NCBI GenBank assembly: GCA_037039925.1
Contig: JAXRKP010000110.1
Span: 159,501-223,500 of the forward strand
Length of the DNA: 64,000 bases
Reading direction: 5' to 3'
Source of the DNA: Doris montereyensis
Taxonomy: Eukaryota; Mollusca; Gastropoda; Nudibranchia; Dorididae
Shown here: positions 22,105-40,814 of the stretch, piece after piece
How the letters are laid out: the number at the start of each line of letters is the position of its first letter
How positions within the stretch are numbered: the stretch's first letter is position 1
Notes under the pieces: model-generated
What the model saw: only the letters and a program-made list of their open reading frames with translations
The model's database searches: none
Told to the model about the DNA's origin: nothing
Made by a program: the position numbers and the translations under genes

Positions 22105-22790
22105 ATCCCTTTATCTGACTTTTCTTTTATCCACAAATGAATGAACCTATATATGGAGAAAACAAAGAAGAAAAAATCCAATGCATATCCTATACTTCTT
22201 TAGATTCTATCCCTTTATCCACACATATGAATGTGACCAACGAAAAGGAGAACAGATCCATTTCTTTATCCAACTCCAATGCAAATCCTATACCTCCTTA
22301 GCATCCATCCCTTTATCCGATGACCGGTGAAAGGGAGAAAACATCCAGCTCTTTATCCACTCCAATGCAAATCCTATATTTCCTTAGCTTCAATCCCTTT
22401 ATCCATGTTTCTCCTTTATCCACACAATGAACGTGACCAATGAAAAGGAGAACGGATCCATCTTTTTCAAACTCCAACGCATATCCATTACTTCCATAGC
22501 ATCCATCCCTTTATCCACAATTCTCCTTTATCTTCATAAGAATGTGATCCAATGAAGAAAAGAACCATCTCTTCTCAAACTCCAATGTAAATCCTTTACT
22601 TCCTTAGCTTCCATCCCTATATCCATCTTTCTCCTTTATCCACATATGAACGGAACCAAATGAAGAAAAGGAGACAAGATCCATCTTTTTCAAACTCCAA
22701 TGCAAATCCTTTACTTCCTTAGCTTCCATCCCTTTATCCATCTTTCTCCTTTTTCCAAATATGAATGTGACTAAACGAAGAAAAGGAGAA
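22105..22790. repeat. tandem array of about 115-bp units (probable 3' UTR of SRSF1 copy 2)
   Basis: Five to six diverged units share ATCCCTTTATCCA, TCTCCTTTATCCACA, AATGAAAAGGAGAA and ACTCCAATGCAAATCCT. Read on the minus strand, the unit (GGGATGGATGCTATGGAAGT, then AATGGATATGC) resembles a single stretch in the 3' flank of SRSF1 copy 1 near 10850-10890. It lies about 2.2 kb downstream of the copy 2 stop. Confidence 0.7.
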
Positions 22791-22799
22791 AAGTCAAAA

Positions 22800-24990
22800 T
22801 GAGAATGGTTAGCTATGATTGGGTAAACATTATGTATATATATTTTATGTATACTGTGTACATGTAAAATAAAAATATCTAGAACACTGAAATAAAAGCA
22901 TTTGCTTATAAACCCTTTCAAAGATGAAATACATCAGAATCCCCCCTTAAGCGCATTCACTGTCCTCCAGTTGCATGAATAGAATGTGTAAAATTTACCT
23001 CCTTCGATTTCCAACAACCTTGGTGGTTTAAAAACAAAACAAAGAATATAGAAAAAACAAAGAAGAAAAAAAACACAAAACACAACGGTTTTGTAGTTGA
23101 AACTTAACACGGCAAACATGCTTGCTTTCCTTACTCTTATATTAACTTGACGTGATATGAACATAAACCAAAGAGTATCTGGACAAAAGTCAGCGCAAAT
23201 TAAAAAATAAAATTTATTAGTGTTGGTGATATGAGCAATGAAGAATGTACAAATGGTCTCCAGGGAGTGGAACCCACTCCCCTATCCCTCCCGCCGCATC
23301 ATCCAACCCCCCTCCCCCCACCCATCCCGTGTGGGTTTTGACATAGAGCATACCAAAATTCAAAACTCCTCCAATGTTAAAAATGTCCCTACAGCCATAA
23401 TCTGCTGACGAGTCTTCGAAATTCATTCCTCTTGCGGCGAACTCTTCAAGCCTACACAAATGGCTGTATAGACACTGAATTTGCACAATTTCTGTCCCAT
23501 TGCCCAGGAGTGGTTGTCACGTCACAATCATGCCGCCTTGAGGTTTGATCTGTTAATGTAAAAAGAAAGTGAAATTGAGAATAAATTTTTATTTTGTTAT
23601 TGAAAATATTCATTTAAGAAAATCACCAAAAGAAATAAATCTTATCTTTAACTCTCTTGTTGCTGAGCATCTGCAACTTTCACAGCTGGACCTTTTTGTT
23701 TCTATTAAAAAAATATATCATTTGAAGCGCTAACATAGAGACAAAGATTTCAAATTTGGATGGCAAATGTGTCCGTTACAATTATCAATGGAAAAAATAT
23801 TGGTAAATAAACTGGTAAATTATGGGTAAGAGGAACTGGCCACTAGGACCTACTGATCATTGCCGGGCCAACAGATATAGTTTGGGCAATCAGTGATCAG
23901 GGGAACAAGTAGGTGCATTAGGTAACATGGATAACTACCTGTACACGGTATTCAACCAATTACCAGGGCTGGGAATGGGTCATGACCGAAAGACGAAAAA
24001 TTTCAAGCCCAGAATCATGTGTTACCTCCCTCCGAACAACGATTCTGATGGGTTTGCCAGCATTATGAATAAAAAGAATTGAAAGGAATATGTATGGCAG
24101 TGGGAGGAAGACACAGTTCAATCAAAAACTAGGCTGGAAAAGTGAACAAAACCTTGATCACATTGACTCAAGGCATGTGAGGAAAGACCAAATGAAAACA
24201 AAGAAAGTTTGGGTGACGCCATAGAAGTTGTCCTTCATAACTTCATGGCAAACAGACGTCGCGTTTTAATCGGGCCCCCAATATCAACCAGTGCAAAGAG
24301 AAAAGGACAGAAACCGAACAATAGCAACAAAAACCTAATATGAAAGCTGACAATGCTCACTCCAAGGCGCCAGATTGCAGACTATTTCCTTGACCCAGGT
24401 GAGATTGAAAAAATGTAATGGTGTGTTCACATTGCCCAGTATGTGAAGCCATCTATCGCCAGTGAAATTATAGTCAACAAGAAAACTTATACGGGCACCA
24501 ACTCAACAACTCTAAGTCAATCCGAACACACCACTAAATTGTACTTGCCTACTGCCTAGTGATAGACCTATGCCTGCTAGCCTATGCAGACAGTGAAGGC
24601 TACAATACAATCGCTTTTGGGATGCAAAGGGCAGTGGGAGTACAAAAGAGTGCAGGCTAATGTATGATCTTGTAACGCCACTTGTCAACATGATGCCAAT
24701 AAGCTTGTAGTCGACACTAGGGTCTCACCTTGGTGGGCCTTAAGCCTCATGCTTCACTTTTGCCACTAGATTACATGTTACAAAAATACCAATATTTCCC
24801 AAACCCCTGCTTTACCACCATTGGGGACCAAAGTTGGTGGTGTAATGGGGTTGGACTGTATATCACCAGTCCAGTCCTTTCATTCTCCATAGCAAAAGAA
24901 AAACAATCAATAAAAAGTACTGTTCTCACCATGGGTCAGATTAAAATACCAACAAAGAAAGCCCAAGACTTACTCATCATTAGGAGACCA
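22800..24990 (-). other. 3' flank / possible 3' UTR of SRSF1 copy 2
   Basis: No coding exon was recognised. The complement of AATAAA occurs near 23211-23216, so a transcript could end there rather than beyond the array. No clear mobile element was recognised. Confidence 0.35.
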
Positions 24991-24993
24991 AGA

Positions 24994-31377
<6,384 letters not shown>

Positions 31378-31907
31378 GTTGAAGATGAAAATACGTGCAA
31401 TTTAATCTATCTAAAACTTCGAACGTGAAGCCTGCGAATCAAGATGGCGTGCGTTGAACAAAGTACAAAGATTAGTAGCGATTCCAATACTGACTGACAT
31501 ACTGATAATGTCCGATATCGAGTTCATGATCTGTCTCACAATATGAAAATACAAATCAGATGGTATTATTAATGTTGGTTTTTTTTAATGACTATATTAT
31601 CTAGTTTGACTTTCAAAATAATTGAGTAAAAATGCACTAAAACCAAATAATGATAAATATGAAATGTAAAAGTAATCAATGTAAATTTGAGTTTGAATAT
31701 GTGAACACGTTTGCAGTTTCCTTCAAAGTTTGTTCTTTACAAAAAAATAAAGAAGTTGCTTCCATTTTCTTTTGTTCTGTTCTTGAATCTTACATTGGGT
31801 TATTTACAAGTATGTTCTCTGTCTATATGTTTGTGTGCCTCTGCCCGTCTAAGTCTCTATGCACGTGCCCAGTGCCTACCCCAATTTGTGTATCTACCCT
31901 TTATGTC

Positions 31908-31910
<3 letters not shown>
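31378..31910. other. 5' flank of SRSF1 copy 2
   Basis: The region upstream of the minus-strand start. AAGATGGCG near 31441 resembles a YY1-type element in complement; copy 1 has CGCCATCTTG at about 787. No TATA box is evident. Any promoter role is inference. Confidence 0.3.

Positions 31911-31994
<84 letters not shown>
31911..31994. repeat. (CT)n microsatellite
   Basis: About 84 bp of uninterrupted CT, roughly 540 bp upstream of the SRSF1 copy 2 start. Confidence 0.95.
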
Positions 31995-31998
<4 letters not shown>

Positions 31999-32269
31999 TT
32001 TTAGGTTGAGTTTACCACCATTTATTACGAATTTTTGTTTCTTTTCCTCGTAAATTTGCTATCACTTTCATCTATATACATTTTTTAAACTGGATCAGAA
32101 ATAAAGTTTTGCGTAGTACAATCTGCAATAGTAACGTCATGACCAGCGGATGCTGGTTCTCTTTTCCACTTGACGTTGTCATTTCTCTCATTGTTTTTCC
32201 CTGTCTGATTTATCCTTCTCTTTTCCTATTTTCTACTCACATTTCGTCTTTACCTCTGTCGATTGATAA

Positions 32270-32378
32270 ATGCATGTTAAGCGCCTTTCATAAGAAGCAC
32301 ATCATTGGATTTAACAGTGCTAGGATTTGAACCCAGAACTCCTGCGGTAGTACAACCATTATACTACTGACGCATCAC
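32270..32378 (-). mobile_element. tRNA-derived SINE head or tRNA relic
   Basis: On the minus strand GCGTCAGTAGTATAATGGTT (box A of Glu/Gly/Asp type) is followed by GGGTTCAAATCCTAGC (box B). The 3' side cannot pair with the 5' acceptor stem, so it is not an intact tRNA; a SINE body running to about 32270 is likely. Confidence 0.5.
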
Positions 32379-33000
32379 GCAAAGGTGGTAGACATCAATA
32401 ATAAATAAATAATTACCTCAATCGCATAAAACAAAAGAAAAAATCAGTACTCTCACAACGGGCGCTAACTTCAATACTCAAACGCAACTACTTGAGATTC
32501 GAGTCCAAAATAACAATATCGTAAAACGTTTGGAAACATTAAGTTTTGTGTTTACTGGTACTTTTAAAAACAAGCATCGAAATAGAAACGACGCAAATAC
32601 TAATAGATATTAGGTTGTGTTCCTCAAGATTGAGTGTTGACATCATAACAGTGGCATATTGAGGCTAGTTAAATTTTTCAACTTCAAGACATCGAAAGGT
32701 GCTTAATAAATGTGGGGTTGGGTTCAATGAAAACTTAGTCAGGACTCCCATTGTCGGGCACACGATGTGATTTTCGTCGAGATGAACTGCCGGAGGGACC
32801 TAACTTTGCTTTATGATGATGGATGGGGGAAAGGGTGTGGCAGCGAGATTGGGGGGATGGAAAGGGGGCGGGGGTGTTCAGGGTCGGGTGCCCAACTATG
32901 GGAGAAGATTTTATTTTTTTCTTTGTCAGTCAAATATAAGAAGAGAACAAAGTTGTTAGAGAGAGAGAGAGAAACAGACACAATAGACAGATTGAAGGGA

Positions 33001-33305
33001 GACACGATGGTCTAGAGGCAAGGTGTCTGCCTCTCAACCAAAAAGTCGGGGGTTCATGCATTGATAGGTTAAACTTCTCTCAATTTTTCGGTAAAACGCA
33101 TCTCTCTGGTCCCGTTAGGTGAATCGTCATCTAGTCAAATCAGAGAAGGATGATAAAAAGGAGGTCTTGTTACAACACTCTGTACACGTTAAAGATCTCT
33201 TGGCTGTTAACAGGACAGTCAGTGTAAAATTTAAACTTCTACCAAAAAAATTTAGATCAACTATGGTAAAGTTGTTTATGTGAGTAAAATCAAATCAAAT
33301 CAAAG
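33001..33305 (+). mobile_element. tRNA-derived SINE, family 2, nearly full length
   Basis: ATGGTCTAGAGGCAAGGTGT head, a degraded box B near 33047, body with GTTAAAGATCTCTTGGCTGT, and the tail AATCAAATCAAATCAAA. About 305 bp. Confidence 0.72.
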
Positions 33306-34424
33306 TAGACGGATTGAAGAGTTTAAATTTTTGAAGTGCGAATCATAAACGTGATATGTCCATATGTCTAGAAACGAAGAAGAGTAAAAACTTGTGTTAC
33401 TCATGTTCATGATATGTCAGATGAATAACGGTTATCTTAATGTGTCATGGACATAAAGGATGTTTAACACTACTAACGACTCAAATCAGACATATGTGTA
33501 CTTTTCTCAGAATCACAACTTTAATTTTACTTTTTTTCACAAAATGCGACATAGATTCTATATCCATCATCTGCGTTCTTCACAAAACTTGATATATCCA
33601 CAAAATAGGAAAGCAACAAACAGCATCAAATCGATCATCAAACTTTATGTTCATGGTGTTCTAGGTGATAAAAACATAGAAAAACTCTCAACTAAAATTC
33701 ATATTCAAAGTGTTAAAAACAGCCAAGGATAATGCCACTTGCCAAGTCATTGAAAAAAAAATGCATAGCCGGGATATGGGCATGGCCGGATATTTGTCAT
33801 TTGACGTGTTCAGGGTGGTTGAAAATGCACATATTGCATTTTGTGACATAAACAATCGTTGGCGTATATCGCGTTTTGTGATGAAACATCGAATCTGATA
33901 TGAATGGGATAAATTGCATTTTGTGAAAAATGGAATCTGTTCACTGGTAGAGGTTTAAAAATAAAATTCATAGGGGCATTACCTCTTTAAAAATGTTTTG
34001 GTCAATATCACGTTTTGTGATGGAACCCTTCATTTGTTTATGAGAGAGAGCACTGAGCCTAATGAGAAAACAAATGTATGCGATATGGATAATCTTATGA
34101 TTTTACACAATCTGTTGGATGCCCTGCTGTGGTTTATAGATTATTTTATTTTACAATACAGTCCATGTAATATAATACATAGTGTAGATCTTTGGCTTCC
34201 ATGCAGTGTATTCTGTATTATACTATACATTCTCTTCAACAAACATGACAAGATTTGTAAACAAGATAGACTCAGGAATAAAAACTGTTTTTAAAAAAAA
34301 AGAATCAATAATATGATAGTGATATATCATATCAGACGACATCACTCACATTGCTTTTCCCTTTTTCCTCCTATTTCAGAAATCTACTTAAATCTGTTAA
34401 AAAAAGGATCAGACTTCAGTCAAT
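33306..34424. other. 5' flank of the actin-like gene
   Basis: Repeated ATTGCATTTTGTGA-like motifs occur between 33830 and 34020 (CGTTTTGTGATGAAAC, TATCACGTTTTGTGATG). No exon was recognised. A polypyrimidine tract precedes CAG at about 34378-34380, so a 5' UTR splice site just upstream of the ATG is possible. Confidence 0.35.
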
Positions 34425-37400
34425 ATGACTGAATGTTTGATTGATGATGCGTTTCCACCCATAGTGCTTGACAATGGCTCTTGGGACATCAGGGCAGGTT
34501 TTTGCTGGCGACGATGGACCTTTAACAGTGATGCCCAATGTTGTTGGAATATCTCATGGTAATGGTACTACATAGATATGTTTATCTGTAGTAATCGGTT
34601 CTATAATTCTAATGCCCTGAAATATCATTGTTTTCTTCTCCAAAATGGGACATGGGTCGTTTGAGCTCCATGAGAGCCCTTGAAATCGCGTCAAAATTGT
34701 TTACCGCCTCAGTTGGCTTTGGGGTCATTTGTGGGTCCTGTGGCTTAATTCTTCGGCGATCGGGGAACCCCATAATTAAATTGGATAAAGAAGGGCCACC
34801 TTTTCAATGCCGAAGCTTGCTTAGTTCCCTCTCGGGGGCAGGTTTGCTGTTGGTCATTGACAGTTTTATTGGGTAACCCAGCCGTTGTCAATCGTGATCA
34901 GTTGGTTGTTCTTGGGTTTGGTGATCATTTAAAAAATCTACATGTCCCGCTGCTGTTTAAATCTTAAAATCATATATTTTTTATTGAATTTTTATGTGAT
35001 TGTTTACTTTTACATGTAAATTAATAAAATCATTGTCTTTAGATTATGAATGTCATTTCAAAACTGGTGTTTAGCAAACTGAATGACATTTTAAAATTAT
35101 TAATTTATAACTCCATAATCTGTGTGTCTCTGGGAAGACTAGCATTAAACTAGTATTTAATCATATATTTAACCAAATGTGACTTGAAAAGCTTTACATT
35201 ATGGTTTGAAAATAATTTACCAGAGGATAAAAATTCATGTATTTCTATAACTGATTTTTATTTCCTCTTCAAATCTATCCAGACGAATTTTTGATCGGTT
35301 ACAATGCACAAGAAAAGAGAGAGCTGCTTTCTCTTCACAAACCAATTGAGCGTGGCATCATAGTCGACTGGGAATCTATGGAAAAAATATGGGATTTCAC
35401 ATTTAAAGAATTGCAAATATCTCCTGAGAAGCATCCGATACTTGTTACAGAGCGGCCATTCAGTCCTCGGGGCAACAGAGAAAACTTGGCACAGGTGATT
35501 TTGCTCATGTTGTATATCATTGTTTAGCATGAAGCTATTAGAAATATCAACTGTATACAAATAACACTGCTTCTTACTTTTACTTGTTGGTTAATTACAA
35601 TTATGGAAATAAAAACTTAATACAACAGCATTCAAATTGTCTCTTGTGTGAAATGGAGTAAAACCCAGGAACGGTCAGTAAAGTTTCTTCCAGGCCCAGA
35701 CGCTGACATGTCCTGAGCTTATCCCAGTTTCTATAGGGTTGAGTGGATCTGGCGATATTAATCACCATCTGGTCTAGAGCAGGTATGGTTAATGCCCATT
35801 TGCACCTGGCTGGCTTGAATGAAAGGATATTATGTGTTACATGCCTCTGCTAAGAACGCAACACCTGGCCCAGTGAAACTGGTATTGTAACCTAGGACTT
35901 CATGGTGTCAAATCCAACTGCCCACCACTCTGCCACAGATTTGGTACGTCATTAAGGAAGACAACATCAAAAATGTACAAGGTGGAAGGGGGAGGATATA
36001 CCCTTGACCTCAGACATTAACAGAACTTCAAGTTGTAAAGAGTTATTTCTTTCCCCGAGGAAGTTTGTAAATTAACACCCTAAAAAATTAGCTTTATTTG
36101 TGATAAAATTAAAGGAAAGAAAAAGATGAACATTTATATCAAACTGTTCCGGTGGAAATTAGCAAATTAAAACTTCAACAAAAAATTTTTAATTTCTAAA
36201 GAAAAAAAAAATTTGTTAAGTCCTACTGAATTTTCACTTTTTTCCCCTAATGCATTTTTGGCAAATTTTTTCCTGCCAATGTGTTGCTTGCATCTAAGTT
36301 ACTATGTAAATGTAAAAATTTTGGGAAAAATTATTCGGGTTGCCATGGTAACAGCGGCCATGTTGAATTTTGATGCCGAAATTTAAAATCTTAAAATCTC
36401 AAAAAGTATATGGGCTAGCAATGAAATTCTTTTTCAGATATATTCTTTAAACCCTTAAATAAGGAGTAAGACATATTTAATTTATCTCAGCTGTTTTTAA
36501 ATGTGCTTAAAAAAATCAGTATTTTATTAAAAAATAACTATTGATAAATTTTGTAATATTTTGATTTTAAAGGTGCACAAAAGATAAGAAATTCAAAATA
36601 AACCAGTGAAAATCTCTAGTTCCCAATAACAAATACTAGTCTAGCTGTGTACCCAATTTCAACACTCTGGCATGAATACTTTCTGAGATTTTAAGATTTT
36701 AAAAACGTTGTATGCTAGAAATCACATCTTTTGAGAAAAACGGGTTTGAAAATTCAACTTTCTTCAGAATGATACAGCCATATTAAAATTGGCCATAGAA
36801 TTAGTACCTTTTCAGGCTTTATATAAAAAAATCAACTGATGTACTCGATTCTAAAGATGTTGAAGTAGCATTCTAGAGTGGATTTGGAAAATGGGTATTA
36901 TGAGCCCAAGACTCTACTAAACGCTGTTACAGCTCACCCGGACGCCCCTTAATAATGTTTTCCAAAATTTGCAAAATGTCTTTGATTTGTAAGATTAAAG
37001 AAAAGAGATGAAAAAATTGTACATCAAAGTTGTAATATAAAAACATTAATGCCTTCAAGTTTTCTCCATCTTAGAAGAGACGAGATTGTAAATTTTATGG
37101 GAAAGCTTCTCTCTACATCAGCTGAATTCATACATGTGTTTTTGATCTTTTGATTTGATTTGATTTTACCCACATGCACAACTCAGGTGATCTCAGGGGT
37201 GTTGGTGGTATTTTAAACTTTGCACTGACTGCACTGTAAACAGCCAAGAGATCTTTAACGTGCACAGGCCCTCAGTTTAAAAATAAACTCAAATCAAAAT
37301 GTCTAAGCGTCAGCATAATATGTCCCTCCATTTCCTCATTTGTCCCTCCCTATCTCCATTTTCCCTCCTTTCTTGCTTCTCAAATTGGTAGCTCTGCTAA

Positions 37401-38752
37401 GGTGACACATACACACATGTTGTTGTGAGAGAGGAAGAATGTGAGGGCTGGGCTTAATATTCAAAGGCCTTCAGTGACTGGTTCTCAAATCTCATTGGAG
37501 TGTGTGTCGTGTAGATAGAGAGTGATAGATCAAGGGGCATAATCAACAAAATTGCATGACACCTTTTACCTTTAGACTTCCTGAATAGCGTGAATTATCT
37601 CCAATTGAGTTTCCATTAAAACACAGTTTATGCATAAAACCAAAAGCAAGTGTTCCTCGGCACCTGAGTGAAGGGCGTGCATTTATCTGGCGAGTATTGT
37701 ATTATGTCTGTTCACGTGTGTGGTTTTTCCATTGTTGCTTTTTTTGTGTATCCATGACAGATTTTGAATATTTGAATCACTGAGAACATAATCCCAAGCC
37801 TAAGCTGAAAGTCTTGTTTAAATGATATATGGCAACCATGTTGTATGCAAAAATTCATGTTAATGATGTTGGTGATAATTTTACATGATTGAACACGTGT
37901 GTAAATGCATGTCATAGTTGAACAATAGATAGAAAATCAGATGAAAGTGGAACTTAAAAAGAGATTATATTTCTCCTTTTTTGTAAATATTTTCCACAGG
38001 TGATGTTTGAAGTGTACAATTCACCAGGCTTTTTTGTGGCATTTGAGCCCATTTTAGCCTTGTATGCCACAGGAAGTGTGTGTGGAACCATGGTTGACGT
38101 CGGTGAGGGTGTCACCCACGTTGTTCCTGTCTCCGAGGAGCAGCTCCCAAGCATGCAATTAAGAGAATAGACGTTGCCGGGGTGACGTGACCAGAGAACT
38201 CCAAGCTTTGATGTACAAAAATGGACTCAGTTTTACCACTACCGCTGAGCTCGATATCGTTCGAGAAATCAAGGAAAGCTGTTGCTTCGTGAAGGAGGTG
38301 CCCTTCAAATCAAAGTGTGTCGTAGACAGTGGTGAGAAAATCAAACGTTACAAGCTTCCAGACGGGCAGATGATTGATTTAGGCACAGAATGTTATTTGT
38401 GTTCAGAAATTCTCTTCCAACGGAAGAGGGTGGTGTTTGCCTGGGGAAGTGTATAGTGGATTCAATTCAAGCCAGTGATTCTTTCAATAGGACGGATTTG
38501 TACAGTGAAATCATATTGTCAGGGGGAACTACTTTTCTTCCTGGTTTCAAAGAGCGTTTGAGAAATGATGTGACCTCTTTTATGCCAGGCGGTAGCAGAA
38601 CTATCCGGATCAGAGATTACCCGGATCGCAAGTATCATGTGTGGATTGGGGGTTCTCTCTTGGGATCTCTCTCCACATTCAGTCAGATGTGGATAAGGAA
38701 ATCAGAATACAACGAATATGGACCCAGTATTGTCCATCGAAAGTGCTTTTAG
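34425..38752 (+). CDS. divergent actin-like / actin-related protein
   Basis: Three exons: 34425-34558, 35283-35494 and 38000-38752. Actin-fold landmarks appear in order: DNGSWDIRAG then AGDDGP (phosphate loop 1), IERGIIVDWESMEKIWDFTF, a TERPFSPRGNREN segment, VDVGEGVTHVVP (phosphate loop 2), LSGGTTFLPG, RKYHVWIGGS and the actin C-terminus PSIVHRKCF. Restored length is about 366 aa, against 375 for actin. The exon 1-2 junction joins VVGISH directly to DEFLIG, so the DNase-binding loop (actin residues about 41-50) is absent. Relative to actin numbering, Gly15 is Trp, Gln137 is Glu, Ser155 is Val and Asp157 is Glu. Frame breaks: one extra T near 34500, and one base missing near 38147, near 38190 and near 38420. 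The last exon is long and ends TAG. It is an actin relative rather than conventional actin; which Arp/Actl class it belongs to I cannot say. Confidence 0.8.
35665..35945 (-). mobile_element. SINE family 1
   Basis: AGTTTCTTCCAGGCCCAGAC, then TTATCCCAGTTTCTATAGGG and AATCACCATCTGG: reverse complement of the family body, with a degraded tRNA-like head near 35900-35945. It lies in actin-like intron 2. Confidence 0.6.
36150..36950. repeat. probable degenerate DNA element in actin-like intron 2
   Basis: GGTTGCCATGGTAACAGCGG at 36338 and TTTAAAATCTTAAAATCTCA are shared in style with 27960-28050. Similar A/T-rich phrases recur in both orientations. No TIR could be fixed. Confidence 0.35.
37146..37270 (-). 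mobile_element. SINE family 2, 3' fragment
   Basis: TTTGATTTGATTTGATTTTA is the complement of the ATCAA tail, followed by GTAAACAGCCAAGAGATCTT and TAACGTGCACAG. The head is missing. It is in actin-like intron 2. Confidence 0.65.
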
Positions 38753-38759
38753 CTTTAAT

Positions 38760-39130
38760 TTTTAGCAGTGGATAAACAATGAAAACATTAAAAATCAGTA
38801 TAACCAACCGTGATGAATTTCCTGCAATTACATCAACATAATAATCATATGTTGTACAGAAATCAAACTTAACCGTTTTATTACTGGCGGACTTCTCTGT
38901 TTGTGATGTAGATGATGTGGCTAGAATTTCGACATGATGAAAAACATTGCGTTGTTTACGTGGTGGAGAACAGGTACAGTCGACTCCGGTTAATGGGAGC
39001 AGCAAAATTGTTGCGAATATTCATGCATGTGACGTGACTGTTTTATGCACTGCGGAAGTCACACGTTGCTGCCAATGATTTTAGAGCGGTTATAGTAGAG
39101 TCACGCACTAGTCACTCATTTCTTCCAAGT
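38760..39130. other. downstream flank of the actin-like gene
   Basis: No exon was recognised. ACAGTCGACTCCGGTTAATG near 38974 looks like a Tigger-type terminal sequence, but no partner end was found. Confidence 0.35.
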
Positions 39131-39400
39131 GCTGACCTCGCTGATTGGATTTGTGTCGTTCAAAGGTGATATTTGTTTCTCCCATAATATTCTCCTGAAA
39201 TCTCGTTATGATGTCGTTTAGGTTGACATCTTCTTTCAGGTTGAATGTGTTGAAGATTTTCAGAGCATCGTGGCCTATAGATGCAGTGCATGAACATGAG
39301 TTTTTGGTATTTTTTTTCTTTTGATGGTAAATCAGTTATTATTTCATAATTGTCCCAACACTGTGAAAGTTTTCCCATTTTCACTTAGATTTTCATTGAT
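39130..39400 (-). mobile_element. LTR-retrotransposon gag relic (Gypsy-type)
   Basis: The minus strand reads DLPSKEKKYQKLMFMHCI, then after a shift GHDALKIFNTFNLKEDVNL, and FERHKSNQRG. This resembles the Gag fragment found in many Gypsy elements of invertebrates. It is single and short, with no LTRs or pol in view. The call rests on motif style. Confidence 0.45.
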
Positions 39401-39519
39401 GTTGAGAGGAGGAGAAGAAGGCCTTATTCCACTGTGAGTAGTGTGAGTAGCCATTTACAAATTTCAGGCTAATGCTTTGTGGCGAGAATTATCAGGAAGG
39501 AATATTTAGTTAAAGGTAG

Positions 39520-39665
39520 ACAATCCAAATTCGTCAACCGGGTGAGTACGGTCACCATTACGTCCCCTGGCCAGTAACCGATCTTAGATTATCAAGGTAA
39601 ACAATCCAAGTTCGTCGAAAGGGATTGTTTTATCACGATTGCATCCCTTTGACCAGGTAACAATC
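39520..39665. repeat. short tandem duplication, two units
   Basis: GACAATCCAAATTCGTC at about 39525 and AACAATCCAAGTTCGTC at about 39600 begin two related units that each end near CCAGTAAC or CCAGGTAAC. Downstream at 39690-39755 is a degraded tRNA-like head in reverse orientation. Confidence 0.45.
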
Positions 39666-40292
39666 GAGCAGGAGAATTTGATGTCAAAGTGCGAAGGCAC
39701 CCATTGCCTCACCATGAAAAGAAAGCATGCTACCAACCGAGCTATGCTTAGTCATTTCCTGCACTTCACTAATAATATTGTAGCAAAAACAGAGATTTGA
39801 TTACTTCTTGCTGTACTGTAAAATTGAGGATTATGACTACCTGTACACTGGGCAACTGCAAGAATTTGTCACAACCTTACACTACAATGGTCACACTAGT
39901 CTGAGACTGAGATTCTTCTATTTATGCACTACTTGTCTTAAAGTGATTCGTCTTAGAGTAAGAGTGGTCGATTGGTGATTGCTTCTGCTTCTTTCCATTC
40001 ACTCTTTCAATACTTTCTTCTTGTTCCTTCTATCCCAGCCTGAGATCACAGCATATGGTGGGCAGGAAAATTTGCAATGAAAATTGAAAGAAATAAGAGG
40101 CATCAAAAGAATGGGTGTCGAAGAGCAAAAAAAACGTTTCTCTAAAAATCAAATTTTGATGCAATTTCCCTCTTAATGATTTTATCATAAGCCATAACTT
40201 GTTATGTGTTTGGTGTATAATAACAAATTCCAGCCATGTGATGCATGCAACAAAATTCGAATGGCTTGGCTTGTGTATTGTATGCTTTTTCA

Positions 40293-40301
40293 TTCCAGAT
40301 A

Positions 40302-40360
<59 letters not shown>

Positions 40361-40372
40361 ATTTTTATTATT
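40293..40372. repeat. (ATT)n microsatellite
   Basis: About 20 ATT units, followed by imperfect ATT. Confidence 0.9.
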
Positions 40373-40814
40373 ACTTTTAAAATTTATTTTACTCAAACCA
40401 GTGTTTCTGTTCAAAGACACATTGTGTAAATAAAGCACTTTTGTGATCAATTTACTCTATCCACCAAAGCAAAATTGTGTCTTTACTTTGATTTATGCTT
40501 TTATTTTTGTATATTATTAAACCGAATATATTTAAAACCGTATGATATTAACTGTTTTATTACAGTGCAACATAATTGTTGATTTCTCTGATTCTCCAAA
40601 CAAATGGCACTTTTCAAACTTATTTCCGTGATTTTCTTTACATTTTTTTTGCGCTCAAACATCAAGCATTTTCCCGTATCTCCAAACTACATATATATGT
40701 ATTTGTCTGCTGCTCAAACAACACAAAGCAAATACTTTGCTGTCTCAGTGATCTAAAAATCCCACCAACTGGCGATTAAAATAGCCAATGCTGTGCTGTG
40801 TACCTGATAGGCAG

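Noticed and set aside
32270..32378. Functional tRNA gene on the minus strand
   Set aside because: Box A and box B are good, but the acceptor stem does not pair and the sequence continues into a SINE-like body.
34628..34876. 82-codon plus-strand frame in actin-like intron 1
   Set aside because: No recognisable domain, and it is not in phase with flanking actin exons.
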